Counted from the stretch's first letter, positions 1 to 52,273 are shown. The stretch: 64,000 nt of DNA from Petrolisthes cinctipes (GCA_033782935.1 JAWQEG010001538.1:1-64000); one strand, 5' to 3'. Numbers and translations are program-made. Notes: a model not told the origin generated them from the sequence alone.

Positions 1-94
1 GGAAATATTTCGTTGGTGGTGAATTGGTGGACTGTTAAAAAAAAAGCTTCAACCAAAGCTGTATCCATATTAGTGCTCGTAACTGTACAGTACA
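1..94. other. window start, no feature seen
   Basis: AT-rich sequence without a convincing reading frame or repeat. Confidence 0.5.
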
Positions 95-333
95 TACAGT
101 CTTGGTCAATAATAATCATCCACATACGGGTAACTTTAACAATTTGCTGTCTGATGTTTTCATGTTCACATATAATGTTATTGTTTTAAGTAGTGTGTAG
201 CTGCTTTTAGTAAATTAAAAGATGGTACTTAACCTATTTATTGGAAAGTTTATCACCTAGGGAACAGAGGGAAGCTGTCAAAATCGTACGTGAGTTACCC
301 CTATATAGATTATTATATTTGACCACGACTGTA
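95..333. mobile_element. MITE family D, copy 1 (TA-flanked)
   Basis: The element starts TACAGTCTTGGTCAATAATA and ends with the near inverse of this (TTGACCACGACTGTA), so it has about 25-bp terminal inverted repeats flanked by TA. Two more copies lie at 1930-2166 and 47795-48034 with the same internal sequence. TA flanks and a CAGT start fit non-autonomous Tc1/mariner-type elements; no transposase is encoded. Confidence 0.75.
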
Positions 334-440
334 TATATAGCGATAACAAACAGAAACACGAGTACACCCAACCAGGTCCACTGTGAGTTGTTTGTTGGTT
401 TGATCCAGTTTACCTTAGTGTCTGCATGCAGGGTCAACTT

Positions 441-601
441 TTAAGGAGGAAATTCGGTGTTGGTAAATTTGGAGCAACTGAATCCTCCAAACTATTCCAA
501 GCAACAGAACACCATTATTTTTGCTCAACTGGTCTTGTTTCCTGGCATACTTTGGAGGAATCAAGACACTCCAATGTATCAAAAAAGAATTACCACCTTA
601 A
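441..601. mobile_element. MITE family A, copy with TTAA ends
   Basis: A 161-bp unit bounded by TTAA on both sides. The left half has a GGAGCAACTGAATCCTCCAA motif and the right half the opposed TTTGGAGGAATCAAG motif, so the unit folds back on itself. The same unit recurs at 24336-24497, 40761-40931, 56095-56255 and, more degraded, near 12030-12381, 19818-19976, 23101-23244, 35428-35570 and 60776-60933. TTAA duplications are typical of piggyBac-type transposition; the family assignment is inference. Confidence 0.7.
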
Positions 602-638
602 GATCAGCCTTTTTTTCCCGAGTTCCCATGACGGATGA

Positions 639-640
<2 letters not shown>

Positions 641-682
<42 letters not shown>

Positions 683-692
683 TGACAGACTA
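641..692. repeat. (GACA)n microsatellite
   Basis: About twelve tandem ACAG/GACA units with one variant near the end. Confidence 0.9.
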
Positions 693-1249
693 TTTTGATT
701 TGATTTTTCTCGTCGGTGGGGAAACGCAACCCATTTACTAACTTATTTAATTAAAGGCTAAATAAAATGTTATGTGGACCAACCCATAAAGAACAGCTTA
801 TAGGTGTGGACGAATAGCAGGCAGATCTATCTATCTATATGTCTCGTGGCATTCACATTATTTATTACTTACTCTCTTTCCAAGCCGGTTTCAACCTTCT
901 GGATACGTGTTCCAAGGGTTGATAATAATATATATATACTGTTGGTAAAGTAAAACAAGTTGATTTTGTTGTTTTTATATATGTGAGGAAAATGTATCGG
1001 CTCAATCAGCCCATATCTTTCAGGGTTTTTTTTTTTCCTCGAAATATAATGCAATAAATCTAAGATAAATTTTTACCCAGCATTAACGTAATTTGGTCAT
1101 TATCTGCCATTTGTATGTACTGGAATTTACTACTAATAAAGATAAACTGTAAAGAGTGTGAAATGGAAGGAAATAGATGCATTTTGAACAGGTAAAATGA
1201 AAATAACATGTAGTGGAGTATAGTTGGAAGGATCCCGTGGCTTAAAAAA
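693..1249. other. AT-rich intergenic sequence
   Basis: Short ATCT and TATA runs; no reading frame with recognisable content on either strand. Confidence 0.5.
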
Positions 1250-1326
1250 AAGTGTGTGTGTGTGTGTGTTTGTTTGGTGCTGTGTGTGTGTGTGTGTTTG
1301 GTGGTATGTGTGTGTGTGTGTGTGGT

Positions 1327-1372
<46 letters not shown>
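1250..1372. repeat. (GT)n microsatellite, interrupted
   Basis: GT dinucleotides broken by TTTGG and GGTGG interruptions. The His-Thr and Cys-Val frames here are repeat artefacts. Confidence 0.95.
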
Positions 1373-1373
<1 letters not shown>

Positions 1374-1929
1374 ACTTGACAACTTTGTGTGGACAGTTTG
1401 GTGGGCCCTTCACAGTCACACATCATATTACAGATCGTTGTAAATCCGGAAACTGATGATGATGTCATATTATGTCCCTCTCCATTTTCATTTTCATTAC
1501 TTTTTTATTGTATTTTTATTTTATTTGTTCTCGAGCAAACACCGGTGAATTGTTGTCGTTGTATATATAAGAAAAAAAATGTATAATTATCTCTGCCAAA
1601 TCGTTAAGGCCTTCTTTGTTACTTATCAAATTATTTACCATTATTAAATGGGAAAGTAAATAGGGTACTGTAATATAAGCTAGAGAAAGACTTGTGTTGT
1701 TTATAAGATAAGCCATATTAGAGCCTGGTAAAGTAAATATAAGATAAACTATAGAGACATTGGTGATGAAGTTAATTATATAAGCAATGGAAACTGATGT
1801 AGTATAATATTATAATTATAAGCAATGAAGGACGTGTGAGTGTTTGGTGTTATTGGTGGTAGTAGTAGTGTGAGTGTTTGGTGTTATTGGTGGTAGTAGT
1901 AGTGTGTGTGGGAGGAGTAACATTGTACG
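1373..1929. other. AT-rich stretch with a short tandem duplication
   Basis: Mostly AT-rich. At about 1836-1905 a 34-bp block (GTGAGTGTTTGGTG and onward to GTAGTAGTAG) occurs twice in tandem. No gene seen. Confidence 0.5.
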
Positions 1930-2166
1930 TACAGTGGTGGTCAAAAATAATCATCATTATAGGGGTAACTCACGTAAGAGTTTGACAGCTTCCCTCTGTT
2001 CCTTAGCTGATAAACATTTCAATAAATAGATTAACTACCATCTTTAAATGTATACAAGCAGATACGCACTACTTAAAAACAATAATATTATGTGAACGTG
2101 AAAACATTAGACAGCAAATTGTTTGAGATACCCATATGTGGATTATTATTATTGACCACGACTGTA
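1930..2166. mobile_element. MITE family D, copy 2
   Basis: Same inverted-repeat ends and interior as the copy at 95-333, but in opposite orientation: the stretch about loss of TTAGCTGATAAA is on the plus strand here. Ends are TA-flanked; no protein is encoded. Confidence 0.75.
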
Positions 2167-2187
2167 TATAACACAGAGGGTAATAGT

Positions 2188-2325
2188 CCACCTAGACCCT
2201 GTGATGTAGATAGACCCTGTGATGTAGTCAGAAAATTGGAGGTAAACGAGTCCTTCAAATATTGCCACGAAAGGAAAGGAGCTTGTTTCATGGCATAGTT
2301 AGGAGGGAACAGAAGCCTCCTATTC
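2188..2325. mobile_element. MITE family B, partial copy
   Basis: Carries the family B left end ACCCTGTGATGTAGTCAGAA, here with the first 20 bp duplicated, and the inner motifs GAGTCCTTCAAATATTGCCA and GCTTGTTTCATGGCATAGT. The right end lacks the TTAA border. Confidence 0.6.
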
Positions 2326-2578
2326 TAATTACACGATAACACCTCTTACACCACTCTCACGATCTTGTCTTTCCTGATCTCTCTCATTATCCTTCTGTTA
2401 ACCTTCTAATACCCCTCTCTTTTTTTCTTTTTATCCTCTTCCGTTCTCTCTGTCTATCTATCTATCGAACTATGTATCTATCTGTCTATATATGTTTCTA
2501 TTTACTTCTTTTCATTCATTTATCTATCAGCATTATTATGTAGGCTATAATATATCTCTCTCACTTTATTAATCCTTC

Positions 2579-2580
<2 letters not shown>
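2326..2580. other. pyrimidine-rich AT/CT sequence
   Basis: Short CTAT and TCTC runs; nothing else seen. Confidence 0.4.

Positions 2581-2647
<67 letters not shown>
2581..2647. repeat. (CT)n microsatellite
   Basis: About 33 uninterrupted CT units, followed at 2700-2740 by a short (CTCCT)n run. Confidence 0.95.
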
Positions 2648-2651
<4 letters not shown>

Positions 2652-2939
2652 ATTATATTCACCCTCATCAATCATTTATAATCATCATCTTCCCGTCGCT
2701 CCTCCTCTCCTCTCCTCTCCTCTCCTCTCCTCTCCTTTCCCTCTCACATTTACCTTTTCATTCATATCATCATTGATTTATTTTGAATGGACATAAATCC
2801 CATCGACCAACATATACGTCATTCTTTGATAGCCCCTTATTAATCTCTTGTTATATTTTATAATCCCTATTTTTCTTGTTCTTCATCATCATCATCCTAT
2901 TTCTTCACGTCTTTTGGTACTTGTCTGTCTACTATATAT

Positions 2940-3840
2940 ATTCTGTTCTTTTCTTCTCCACCTTCCCTCCTTTTCGCTCAATCTACTCCTCTATCATCAA
3001 TTCTGCTCTTTCTTCTCCTCCTCCACTTCTCCCTTCCTCCTCCACCATTGCCTTCTCAATCATTAATCTGCTCTCCATCTCTCATCACCACCTCTCCTCC
3101 ACTCCACCATTGCCTTCTCAATCATTTACTCTGCTCTCTTTCTCCTCCACTCCACCTCTACATCTCTTTCACCATCTCTCTCTTCCTCCTCCACCATTGC
3201 CTTCTCAATCATTAATCTGCTCTCTTTCTTCTCCACCCCTCCATCTCTCATCACCACCTCTCCCTCCTCCACCATCGCCTTCTCAACCATTAATCTGCTC
3301 TCTTTCTCCTCCACTCCACCTCTCCATCTCTTTCACCACCTCTCCCTTCCTCCTCCACCATCACCTCAATCATTAATCTGCTCTCTTTCTCCTCCACTCC
3401 ACCTCTCCATCTCTTTCACCACTTCTCCCTTCCTCCTCCACCATTGCCTTCTCAATCATTAATCTGCTCTCTTTCTCCTCCACTCCACCTCTCCATCTCT
3501 TTCACCACTTCTCCCTTCCTCCTCCACCATCGCCTATTCTATCATTTACTCTGCTCTCTTTCTCCTCCACTCCACCTCTCCATCTCTTTCACCACTTCTC
3601 CCTTCCTCCTACACCATCGCCTATTCTATCATTTACTCTGCTCTCTTTCTCCTCCACTCCACCTCTCCATCTCCTTCACCACCTCTCTCTTCCTCCTCCA
3701 CCATTGCCTTCTCAATCATTTACTCTGCTCTCGTTCTTCTCCTCCACTCCACCTCTCCCTCCTATACACCATCGCCTATTCTATCATCAATTCTGTTCTC
3801 TTTCACCACCTCTCCTCTTCCTCCTATACCATCGACTTCA
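2940..3840. repeat. pyrimidine-rich minisatellite, about 86-bp unit
   Basis: About 0.9 kb almost free of G. A unit containing CTGCTCTCTTTCTCCTCCAC recurs near 3378, 3465, 3551 and 3638, giving a spacing of 86-87 bp, with more diverged copies on both sides. The Ser/Pro/Leu-rich frames come from this repeat and are not taken as coding. Confidence 0.8.
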
Positions 3841-3901
3841 GTCAGTGTTATTGTAATATTTCTCTCCCTTCTGGTTCTCCTCCTGGTTCGTTCCGGCAAT
3901 T

Positions 3902-3904
<3 letters not shown>

Positions 3905-3967
<63 letters not shown>
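3905..3967. repeat. (GA)n microsatellite
   Basis: About 31 uninterrupted GA units. Confidence 0.95.
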
Positions 3968-3968
<1 letters not shown>

Positions 3969-4157
3969 TCATTCCTCCAGACAATAATTGAAGCCTCGTC
4001 ACCCTAAGGCTTCGTCAAAGGGGGCCACCAGGGTTTTTTTTAATGTCTGTTTTGGTGTGCATAATGTGTCAGGGTTACTTTTGTTGTTGTATGGGAGGGG
4101 GAGGAGTTGTGGGTTTTTGGTGAGGCTTGTGGGAGGCAGTTTAGTTTTGATTGTATC

Positions 4158-4276
4158 CTTTTTATTATTATTATTATTATTATTAGTAGTAGTAGTAGTA
4201 GTTGTTATAGAAGTAATAGTAGTAGCAGTAGTAGTAATCGTAGTAGTAGTATTGTTATGATTATTATTATTATTAC

Positions 4277-4312
<36 letters not shown>

Positions 4313-4373
4313 TATCATTATTATTACTATTATTATTATTATCATTATTATTACTATTATTATTATCTTAGTA
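4158..4373. repeat. trinucleotide array (ATT/AGT variants)
   Basis: TTA, GTA and ATT triplets with scattered substitutions over about 215 bp; the poly-Ile, poly-Val and poly-Leu frames are artefacts. A shorter TGT/TTA patch and a 30-bp poly-T run follow at 4570-4676. Confidence 0.9.
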
Positions 4374-4644
4374 ACATATTTGTGTTGTCGTTTTTTCATT
4401 ATAGATGCTGTTGATTTTTTGTGGGTCGAATAACAACATAACACCGTAGCACATCGTAATAAAATATCATAACAAAATAATAATAATAATACTATAACAA
4501 CGTAATAGAATAGCATCATTTCAAAATATATTTAAGTAGTATCACAGAAACAAACGAACAAATTATAGTCATTGTTACTGTTGTTGTTGTTGTTATTTTG
4601 CTGCTGCTGTTGTTGTTGTTTTTTCGAATTCAGGATATTATTAT

Positions 4645-4679
<35 letters not shown>

Positions 4680-4794
4680 CCCTATTCCTATTTTTTCTCG
4701 GTCATTGGTATACAGTTGGGATTCTGATACTGAAAATGAAAGTGTTCAAAATGTATATATAAGTTTGTTGTGATGTTTTCAGCGAGGTGCCTTG

Positions 4795-5605
4795 AGTGTG
4801 TGACAGGAAGGAAAGTAAGCATGAAGGCAGGGAGGGAGAGAGTGATGGAGTGGTAGATAGATGGAGTGGGAGAAGGTGGAAGAGGAGGTTGGATGGAGGA
4901 GGGAGTGAGAGGAGGTGGAGGAGGAGGTTGGGGAGAGGATGAGGTTGGGGTGAGAGGAGGAGGAGGTGGAGAGGATGGAAGTGGGATGAGGGATAGGGAG
5001 GAGGTGGAGAGAATGAAGTGGGAGGAGGTGGAGAGGATGGGAGTAGGAGGAAGGGGGGGGGGGAGAAAGAAGTGAAGGAGGTGATGGGGGAGGGGAGAAG
5101 AAAGGTGTAGGGAAGAGAGAAAGGAATGATGAAGGAGGGGGGAAAGGAGGAAGAGGATGGAGTGGAAGAAAGGAGGAAGAGGATGGAGTGGAAGAAAGGA
5201 GGAATAGGAGGAAGTGGAAGAAAGGAGGTGAGGAAGGAGTGAAGGAGGAAGTGGAAGAAAGGAGGTGAGGTAGGGAAGAGAGGAAGTGGAAGAAAGGAGG
5301 TGAGGAAGGAGTGAAGGAGAAAGTGGAAGAAAGGAGGTAGGGAAGAGAGGAAGAAGTGAAGGAGGAAGTGGAAGAAAAGAGGTGAGGAAGGAGTGAAGGA
5401 GGAAGAGGGAAGAGAAGGAAGTGGAAAAAAGGAGGTAGAGAAGAGAGGAAGGAGTAAAGGAGGAAGAGGGAAGAGAAGGAAGTGGAAGAAAGCAGGTAGG
5501 GAAGAGGGAAATGAATAATGAAGGAGAGGTAGAAGGACGTAAAGGAGGTAGTCAGCCGGGGTATATATAGGAGTAAGGGTAAGGAGAGGAAGAAGGGAAG
5601 TTAGA
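4795..5605. repeat. polypurine tract with GGAGGAAGTGGAAGAA-type units
   Basis: About 800 bp with very few pyrimidines on the plus strand, made of irregular units such as GGAAGTGGAAGAAAGGAGGT. The long minus-strand Leu/Pro/Ser-rich frame is the complement of this tract and shows no domain. Confidence 0.85.
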
Positions 5606-5704
5606 AGCATGTTGAAAAAAGTGACCAATGAAGAGAAAGAAAGTGATAAAAAGAGAAGCCCCTCAACCTTTCCTTCCTGGCTACAAGTAATAGAAGATAA
5701 GAAG

Positions 5705-5710
<6 letters not shown>

Positions 5711-5769
<59 letters not shown>
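5711..5769. repeat. (GA)n microsatellite
   Basis: About 29 GA units. Confidence 0.95.
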
Positions 5770-5771
<2 letters not shown>

Positions 5772-5877
5772 TATTGGATAAAAGACAAGAAGCCTGAGAT
5801 GAAGAGATAATGCGATAAAGAGTTAATAAGATAGACTTATAACGAGGCTGAATGGAGTGAATTTTGAATTTTGAATT

Positions 5878-6292
5878 GGCAGACAGACAGACAAACAGCT
5901 ACACAGAGAGAAAAGTAGCCAGACAGCAAGACAAACAGACAGACAGACAGAAAGCTTAATACCCAGACAGACAGACAGATAGACAGCTAGCTAACTACAC
6001 AGACAGACAGAATGCTAACTACACAGACAGAAAAGCAGAGAGACAGACAGACAAACAGACAGACAGAAAGAAAGCTAGCTAGCTACACAGACAGAAAAGC
6101 AGGCAGACAGATAGACAGACAGAAAGAAAGCTAAATACCCAGACAGACAGAAAGACCGACTGAAAGAAAGCTAAATACCCAGACAGACAGAAAGACAGAC
6201 AGACAGAATGCTAACTACACAGACAGACAGACAGACAGACAGAATGCTAACTACACAGACAGACAGATAGACAGACAGAAAGCCAGAAAAAC
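5878..6292. repeat. degenerate (GACA)n array
   Basis: GACA runs alternate with an AAAGCTAGCTACACAGACAG-like spacer that recurs several times, so a longer higher-order unit has formed. 6293-6530 is a TTCC-rich tail without a gene. Confidence 0.8.
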
Positions 6293-6984
6293 AGCTATCC
6301 CTCCCTTCCTCTTTTCCATTTCTTTCCTCGTTTTCCTTTCCTTTATTTAATTTTTTACTTTCTTCCTTCGTATCTTCGCTTCCTTCTTTCCTTCGTTTAT
6401 TTCCTTCCTTTATACTCCTTTCCTCATTTCCTTTCTGTTTTTTTTTTTATTTGCTTTCTCCTTTTTGTAATCTTCCTTCACATTACTATTCCTTCCTTCC
6501 TTTACACTACTATTAACATGCGTCCCATCACCGTGTATTATTATTCGTTTGGTACTTTATCCTTTATTATATACTAGCTGCTCCGCCGCCCTTCGGGCGG
6601 CTAGGAGCCGCTAGCTCCTGCGGAGGGCTGGCGGCCTGCGGCCGCCCTTCCACCGCCCTTCGGGCGGTTTGGAGCAGATCGGGTGGTGGGTGGATAGAAG
6701 GAAGGGAAGGAGGGAAGGAAGGGGGAGAGGGAGGGATGGTTTAGTGGTTAGATAAAATAAATGGATGGATGGATGAATAGTAATAGAGGTGGGTGGGTGA
6801 ATAATTGGAGGTATTAGTCGTTTTCAAATGTTTATTATATCAATATTTCTCCCTCATTCAATAACTCCATCATTCTAATATTAGCATAATTAATAATATT
6901 TCCTTCTTTTTCTATTAATTGCGTCACTAAGCATTTTACTGAAGTGCCTCCTGGTAAACGACATTTTTCACGACTCCGGTTGAC

Positions 6985-7830
6985 GACAATAAATATGGCA
7001 ATAATGAAAATCAATTTGACAAAAGTGAAACTCTATAGGACAATAATGAGAATCAATATGACAATGGTGTTTGATACTGGAGCAGGAATCAAGAGCTCAA
7101 GAAAATATTGTACAAAATATTGGTATTTATTGAAAGAATTACCGTTTTCCCGGTAGTTTGCCCAGGTTAGGTCCCGGTAGTCTGATGCGGTCTAGGTAAG
7201 GTCAGGTAAGGTAAGGTCAGGCTAATTTCAAAATGGCCCATTTGAATATGCCCTATCTTGGCAATAATGAAAATCAATTAGACAAAACTGAAACTCAATA
7301 GGACAATACTGAGATTCAATATGACAATGGTGTTTGATACCGTAGCAGGAATCAAGACGTCAAGAAAATAAGTTACAAAAATATTCTACCAATCAGAAAA
7401 TAAATATGGCAATAATGAAAATCAATTTGACAAAACTGAAACTCTATAGGACAATACTGAGAATCAATATGACAATGGTGTTTGATACTGGATTACAAAA
7501 ATATTCTACCAATCTGAAAATAAATATGGCAATAATGAAAATCAATTTGACAAAAGTGAAACTCTATAGGACAATAATGAGAATCAATATGACAATGGTG
7601 TTTGATACTGGAGCAGGAATCAAGAGCTCAAGAAAATAATGTACAAAAATATTGGTAATTATTGAAAGAATTACCGTTTTCCTGGTAGTTTGCCCAGGTT
7701 AGGTCCCGGTAGTTTGCCCAGGTTAGGTCCCGGTAGTCTGATGTGGTCTAGGTAGGTTAGGTAAAGTCAGGTAAGGTCAGGCTAATTTCAAAATGCCCCA
7801 TTTGAATATGCCCTATCTTGGAAATGGGGC
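6985..7830. repeat. internal long direct repeats
   Basis: A module starting AAATATGGCAATAATGAAAA and running through GACAATGGTGTTTGATACTG occurs about four times (near 6990, 7255, 7400 and 7520). Two copies continue into a CCCAGGTTAGGTCCCGGTAG block. The short frames reading MAIMKINLTK are products of this repeat, not genes. Confidence 0.75.
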
Positions 7831-8490
7831 ATTTGCGAAGGAAATGCCATAGAAGAAAATAGTCTTAGAATGGTCTAAATAAGTGGGTAATGAAGGTAGA
7901 GAAACGGTATGCAATAACGGTAATGCATTCAATATTTACCAAAATATTATACCAATATGGTAGAAATCAATCATAAAAATGGATAAAATGTAATAATATA
8001 GGTAAACGACAATATACTTACTGAGATAAGGCATAAACAAATCGAATAATATCCGTGCTGTAGCCTAAAATATGTTCATGAGCTGTTGATTTCTGGACCA
8101 GTATCCGATAATTTAATAATAGAACACGTGTTCTCATTTTTAGGGGGGTTTTAGGGGTAACTACTTTATTACTCATGGCGCTGCTGTACGCAAACGAGTG
8201 GACATAGGAAGCTTTAGTTTACGGATTCTGGTGTGTAAAATCAAGCTCTACAAGTCTGTAAGAAAAAATTTACCTAAATGAAACTTTAAAATTGACCGTG
8301 TTTTTGCGAAAGGCTGAACTGTGGTATGGTGATTCCGTAGATTTTTCCCCTGTAATTTATTATTATTTCGCTAGCACGTTTCGTTATATGTGGTTTCGTT
8401 GTATGACCCCCCCTAAACCTGAACGGGATCAAGACTCACCTACATGCAAATTTTGAGGACACAAAGTTGGACGGTTTAGGCGTGCATCGC

Positions 8491-8493
<3 letters not shown>

Positions 8494-8534
<41 letters not shown>
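8494..8534. repeat. (AC)n microsatellite
   Basis: About 20 AC units just inside the 3' end of the 2-kb block. Confidence 0.95.
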
Positions 8535-8537
<3 letters not shown>

Positions 8538-8568
8538 GACAGAACCTTGGCTTTATGTATATAGATGA

Positions 8569-9690
8569 GTGTGCTTTGTGCTTCATACTTTTTATTAATA
8601 CTTATTTGTAACTAATTTTTAAATATCATACTTCATACTGTTTTCTACCATATATCTTATAGGTTTTGGTCTTGCCTAAATTATATAAATGCATACTTAC
8701 TATTATCCTTTACTGCGATTTAATATCATTGCCTCGTTTTCCACAGATAATTTCTTAGTTCCAGGATACAGGGAGAAAGAAACCATATAGTCCTGTGATG
8801 ATCTAGTGTTGCTGAAGTTGTGATGAAATATAATATACATACACGTACGAGTTTAATAAGTGAGATATAATTGATAACTGACCTGTGTTGTGTGGTGTCA
8901 TGAAAATAAACGCACACACATTTATTAAGTGAGAAATGAAATGATAACTAACTGTCGTGGTGTTAAAAAGATAGACATAAATGAGGTCTGACTTTAATGG
9001 TGTTCAGAATACTTATCTATTTGAAAAATATTCATAATTAAGTGACATATTTTTTTTAACCAGGAAGGCGATGAGTATATTGCACACATTTATAAGTTGC
9101 GAGTGTGAGTAGTGAAAAGAATTGTGAGTATGTGAGTAAATGCATGGATCCAAAGACAACGTTTGAACCGATCGTATTCCCAGTCAAAACCCGAAACAAT
9201 AATAATAATAATAATAAGGATGAGACTGAGAGTAACAAGTCCAGGGGTTGGTTGCTATATTTCTGTTGTTATTGTACCGATGCTCAGCCTAGAAAGGTAA
9301 TTAATTATTTAGGAATACCATAAACCCGAGCCCAGAGTCACTCCTCCCCGATGATCGTAAAGGAAATCAAACTCAATAAGCCGATCACGAAGAATTTAGA
9401 AAACGGATCCTTGTTTTAAGTGTCAGAAAAAAATTGTTGCAGTTATTGTTAGAAATTTACAAGATTAGTAAATATTAGCGTCTAGGTGTGCTTGAACTGA
9501 ATATGTTAGAAAAAGTAGAAAAATATATATAAACGAAGAGGAGATTATAGATGAACTTAATGAACAATGCAATAACCTTAATTAACTAAGTTGTGTTGTA
9601 AGACGTAAACACTGATAATTATATAAACAAAATACTCGAGTGGTTAGTAAACGAGTGGTGTGCTGGCTAATACAAATGAAGAGGGGCCTT
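8569..9690. other. AT-rich sequence without gene
   Basis: A short (AAT)n run at 9197-9217. The open frame at 9105-9323 contains poly-Asn and shows no domain; not called. Confidence 0.5.
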
Positions 9691-9692
9691 TG

Positions 9693-9740
<48 letters not shown>
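9691..9740. repeat. (AC)n microsatellite
   Basis: About 25 AC units, directly upstream of a LINE remnant. Confidence 0.95.
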
Positions 9741-9743
9741 TAA

Positions 9744-9955
9744 TTAAAAGAAGAGGAGATAAGGATGTGCAGAAATATAGCTTTCCAAATAGAGTAATAG
9801 ACGAATGGAACAAATTACCAGAAGAAGTGGTGTGTGTCAAAAACATACATAACTTTAAAGAAAAATATGATAATTGTGATTCAAAATACGGGACATTACG
9901 AGCTGCACTCAATCCTGTAAAGATACAAATAGGTAAGAACAAATAGGTAAGAACA
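9744..9955 (+). mobile_element. LINE 3'-end fragment (ORF2 C-terminus and tail)
   Basis: A frame ending at the TAG of 9944-9946 reads SFPNRVIDEWNKLPEEVV, then NFKEKYD. This matches the extreme C-terminal pattern common to reverse transcriptases of CR1/jockey-like LINEs. The stop is followed by a 14-bp unit AAATAGGTAAGAAC present twice (about 9928-9955), a simple tandem tail like those of CR1/L2-type elements. Everything upstream is missing, so this is a 5'-truncated insertion. Confidence 0.7.
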
Positions 9956-10289
9956 CACACATTGAAGAGGTCAGTGTAGATTATGTTCCTTACAGTACTA
10001 TGTGTCTTTCTTTGATATATGTGTCATGATGGTTGTGTTGGGACTTGGTTGAGTAGTTTAAGACATACACGAGTCATGAAATAAATAAACAAAAAGAAAA
10101 TCGACATGAATATAAAAACCAAGATATAAAGTATAAACGTAATAAAGAATGAGAACGAAATAGACATAAAGAGAAAATAAGTAAAATACAAGGAATAAAG
10201 AAAAGGTGAGAAAAGGAGGTAATAATACACATAAGGTAGAAAGATAAATATTAAGAAAGACATACATAAAAACAGGCAAGACAACCATC
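9956..10289. other. A-rich sequence upstream of the colmedin-like gene
   Basis: This must contain the 5' UTR and promoter or an upstream splice acceptor of the gene whose ATG is at 10290. I see no clear TATA box or initiator that would fix the start of transcription. Confidence 0.35.
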
Positions 10290-50603
<40,314 letters not shown>

Positions 50604-51600
50604 CACCAACACACCTACCTACCTCCCTCCACCAACCAATAACCACCAGAGTCCACCAACCTCCAACACTCAGATACCACCACTCCTCTAGCTAGACCAG
50701 TAGATCTGGCTACCACCGGCTTCCAACTCCCAGCTTTCACCGCCACCAACTTTTCAGCTACCATCAGCCTCAAATCTAACCAGTTCCATACCTACCTCTC
50801 GCCTACCTTCAACCTCCAGGTCCAGGTAGCACTACATCCAGCTACCATCAATTTCAAATAGAAAACCACAAAGACGTAAGCAATGATGATAGTAGTAAAA
50901 CCCACAGTGACAGACAAGAGGTTTATACCATACACTTTTGGCAACTGCTACAGTCCTTCCCAGTAAATATACAGACAGTGAGTGGTGATCCTTTGTTTGT
51001 ATTTGTATTGAGGTGTCATTCTTTGCTTATGTTTCCAGTGAGGTGGTCATTCTCCGTTTGTGTTTCCACTGAAGAAAACAACAGTAGGTGCCAAAACTGT
51101 TGGAAAAATTACACCTTTGGTCTGGCAGTCCGAGATTTGGTACTGCCATCAACCTCTAACCTCCCAGCACTACACTTACTCTTCACCCTTTATTGACCTT
51201 TCACTGACAAACATCTTGTCCTCTGGTATCTCTCTCCCTCCAACCTTGACCTTTCCTCCTGCAGCTTTGACCTCTCACCATCCATCCTTGACCACTCAGC
51301 CTTCATCCTTGAACCCCTTGGCTGGTTTCTCATGGTCATTACTATCCTTAATTGTATAAAAGCGTCATGTACTGTATTAGTTAGATAAACACTTAATAGA
51401 CTTCCATATTGTCAGGGTGTTAAGGTTGTTCAAGTTTCCCTGTGCTGGATAAAATCACCAAGTGTTAGCCTCAGGAAAACCCTAAGTGGTGTCCGAGTTA
51501 GTTAAAGGAGTTAATTCTTGATATTATTTATCATTCCCCAGTTTCAACAATTAACAATTAACCTTCTCACAAATCATGGAATAAACAAATGACTTGGCAA
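50604..51600 (+). other. probable 3' UTR of the colmedin-like gene
   Basis: C/A-rich sequence with CACCAAC repeats directly after the stop, without another gene signature. The first good polyadenylation hexamer seen is AATAAA at 51580-51585. The 3' end is not proven. Confidence 0.5.
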
Positions 51601-51752
51601 AGTGTCTCATTGTAACCAGTGAGAAGCTGTATTGCCAGATTTTGCTCTCAGTCCCTTACACAAATATCAAGGTGTGCAACAATAGTTTGATATTTGGTCA
51701 GCTGTACATGCAGAGGATACATTCAGACATAATTGTGAGAAATACACCTTCT

Positions 51753-52273
51753 GTAAATGTAACAAGGACTCCCATATACAAACATGCAGTACATGTCCAC
51801 TGGTGTAAATGTAACGATGACTCCCATATACACACATGCAGTACATGTCCACTGGTGTAAATGTAACGATGACTCCCATATATATACATGCAGTACATGT
51901 CCACTGGTGTAAATGTAACGATGACTCCCATATACAAACATGCAGTACATGTCCACTGGTGTAAATGTAACGATGACTCCCATATACACACATGCAGTAC
52001 ATGTCCACTGGTGTAAATGTAACGATGACTCCCATATATATACATGCAGTACATGTCCACTGGTGTAAATGTAACGATGACTCCCATATACACATATGCA
52101 GTACATGTCCACTGGTGTAAATGTAACGATGACTCCCATATATATACATACAGTACATGTCCACTGGTGTAAATGTAACGATGACTCCCATATATATACA
52201 TACAGTACATGTCCACTGGTGTAAATGTAACGATGACTCCCATATACACACATGCAGTACATGTCCACTGGTA
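51753..52273. repeat. 52-bp minisatellite, about 10 copies
   Basis: Unit GCAGTACATGTCCACTGGTG plus TAAATGTAACGATGACTCCC plus a variable CATATACACACAT part. Since 52 is not a multiple of 3, all three minus frames stay open and repeat a 52-residue cycle (MGVIVTFTPVDMYCM); these are not genes. Confidence 0.95.

Larger units (their letters stand above)
6572..8568. mobile_element. 2-kb dispersed-repeat-like block, class unknown
   Basis: The block begins with a GC-rich head (TACTAGCTGCTCCGCCGC) holding two strong hairpins around TTCG loops (GCCGCCC-TTC-GGGCGGC and CCGCCC-TTC-GGGCGG) and ends GGCTTTATGTATATAGATGA after a CA run. This head/tail style resembles abundant invertebrate interspersed repeats, but I cannot assign it to a class. 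It encodes no clear protein. 6985-7830 consists of internal duplications (separate entry). Borders are estimates. Confidence 0.45.

Noticed and set aside
4702..5628. 308-codon Leu/Pro/Ser-rich minus-strand frame
   Set aside because: Complement of the polypurine tract; lacks stops because of base composition.
9105..9323. 72-codon plus-strand frame with poly-Asn
   Set aside because: Contains an (AAT)n run; no conserved motif and no splice neighbours.
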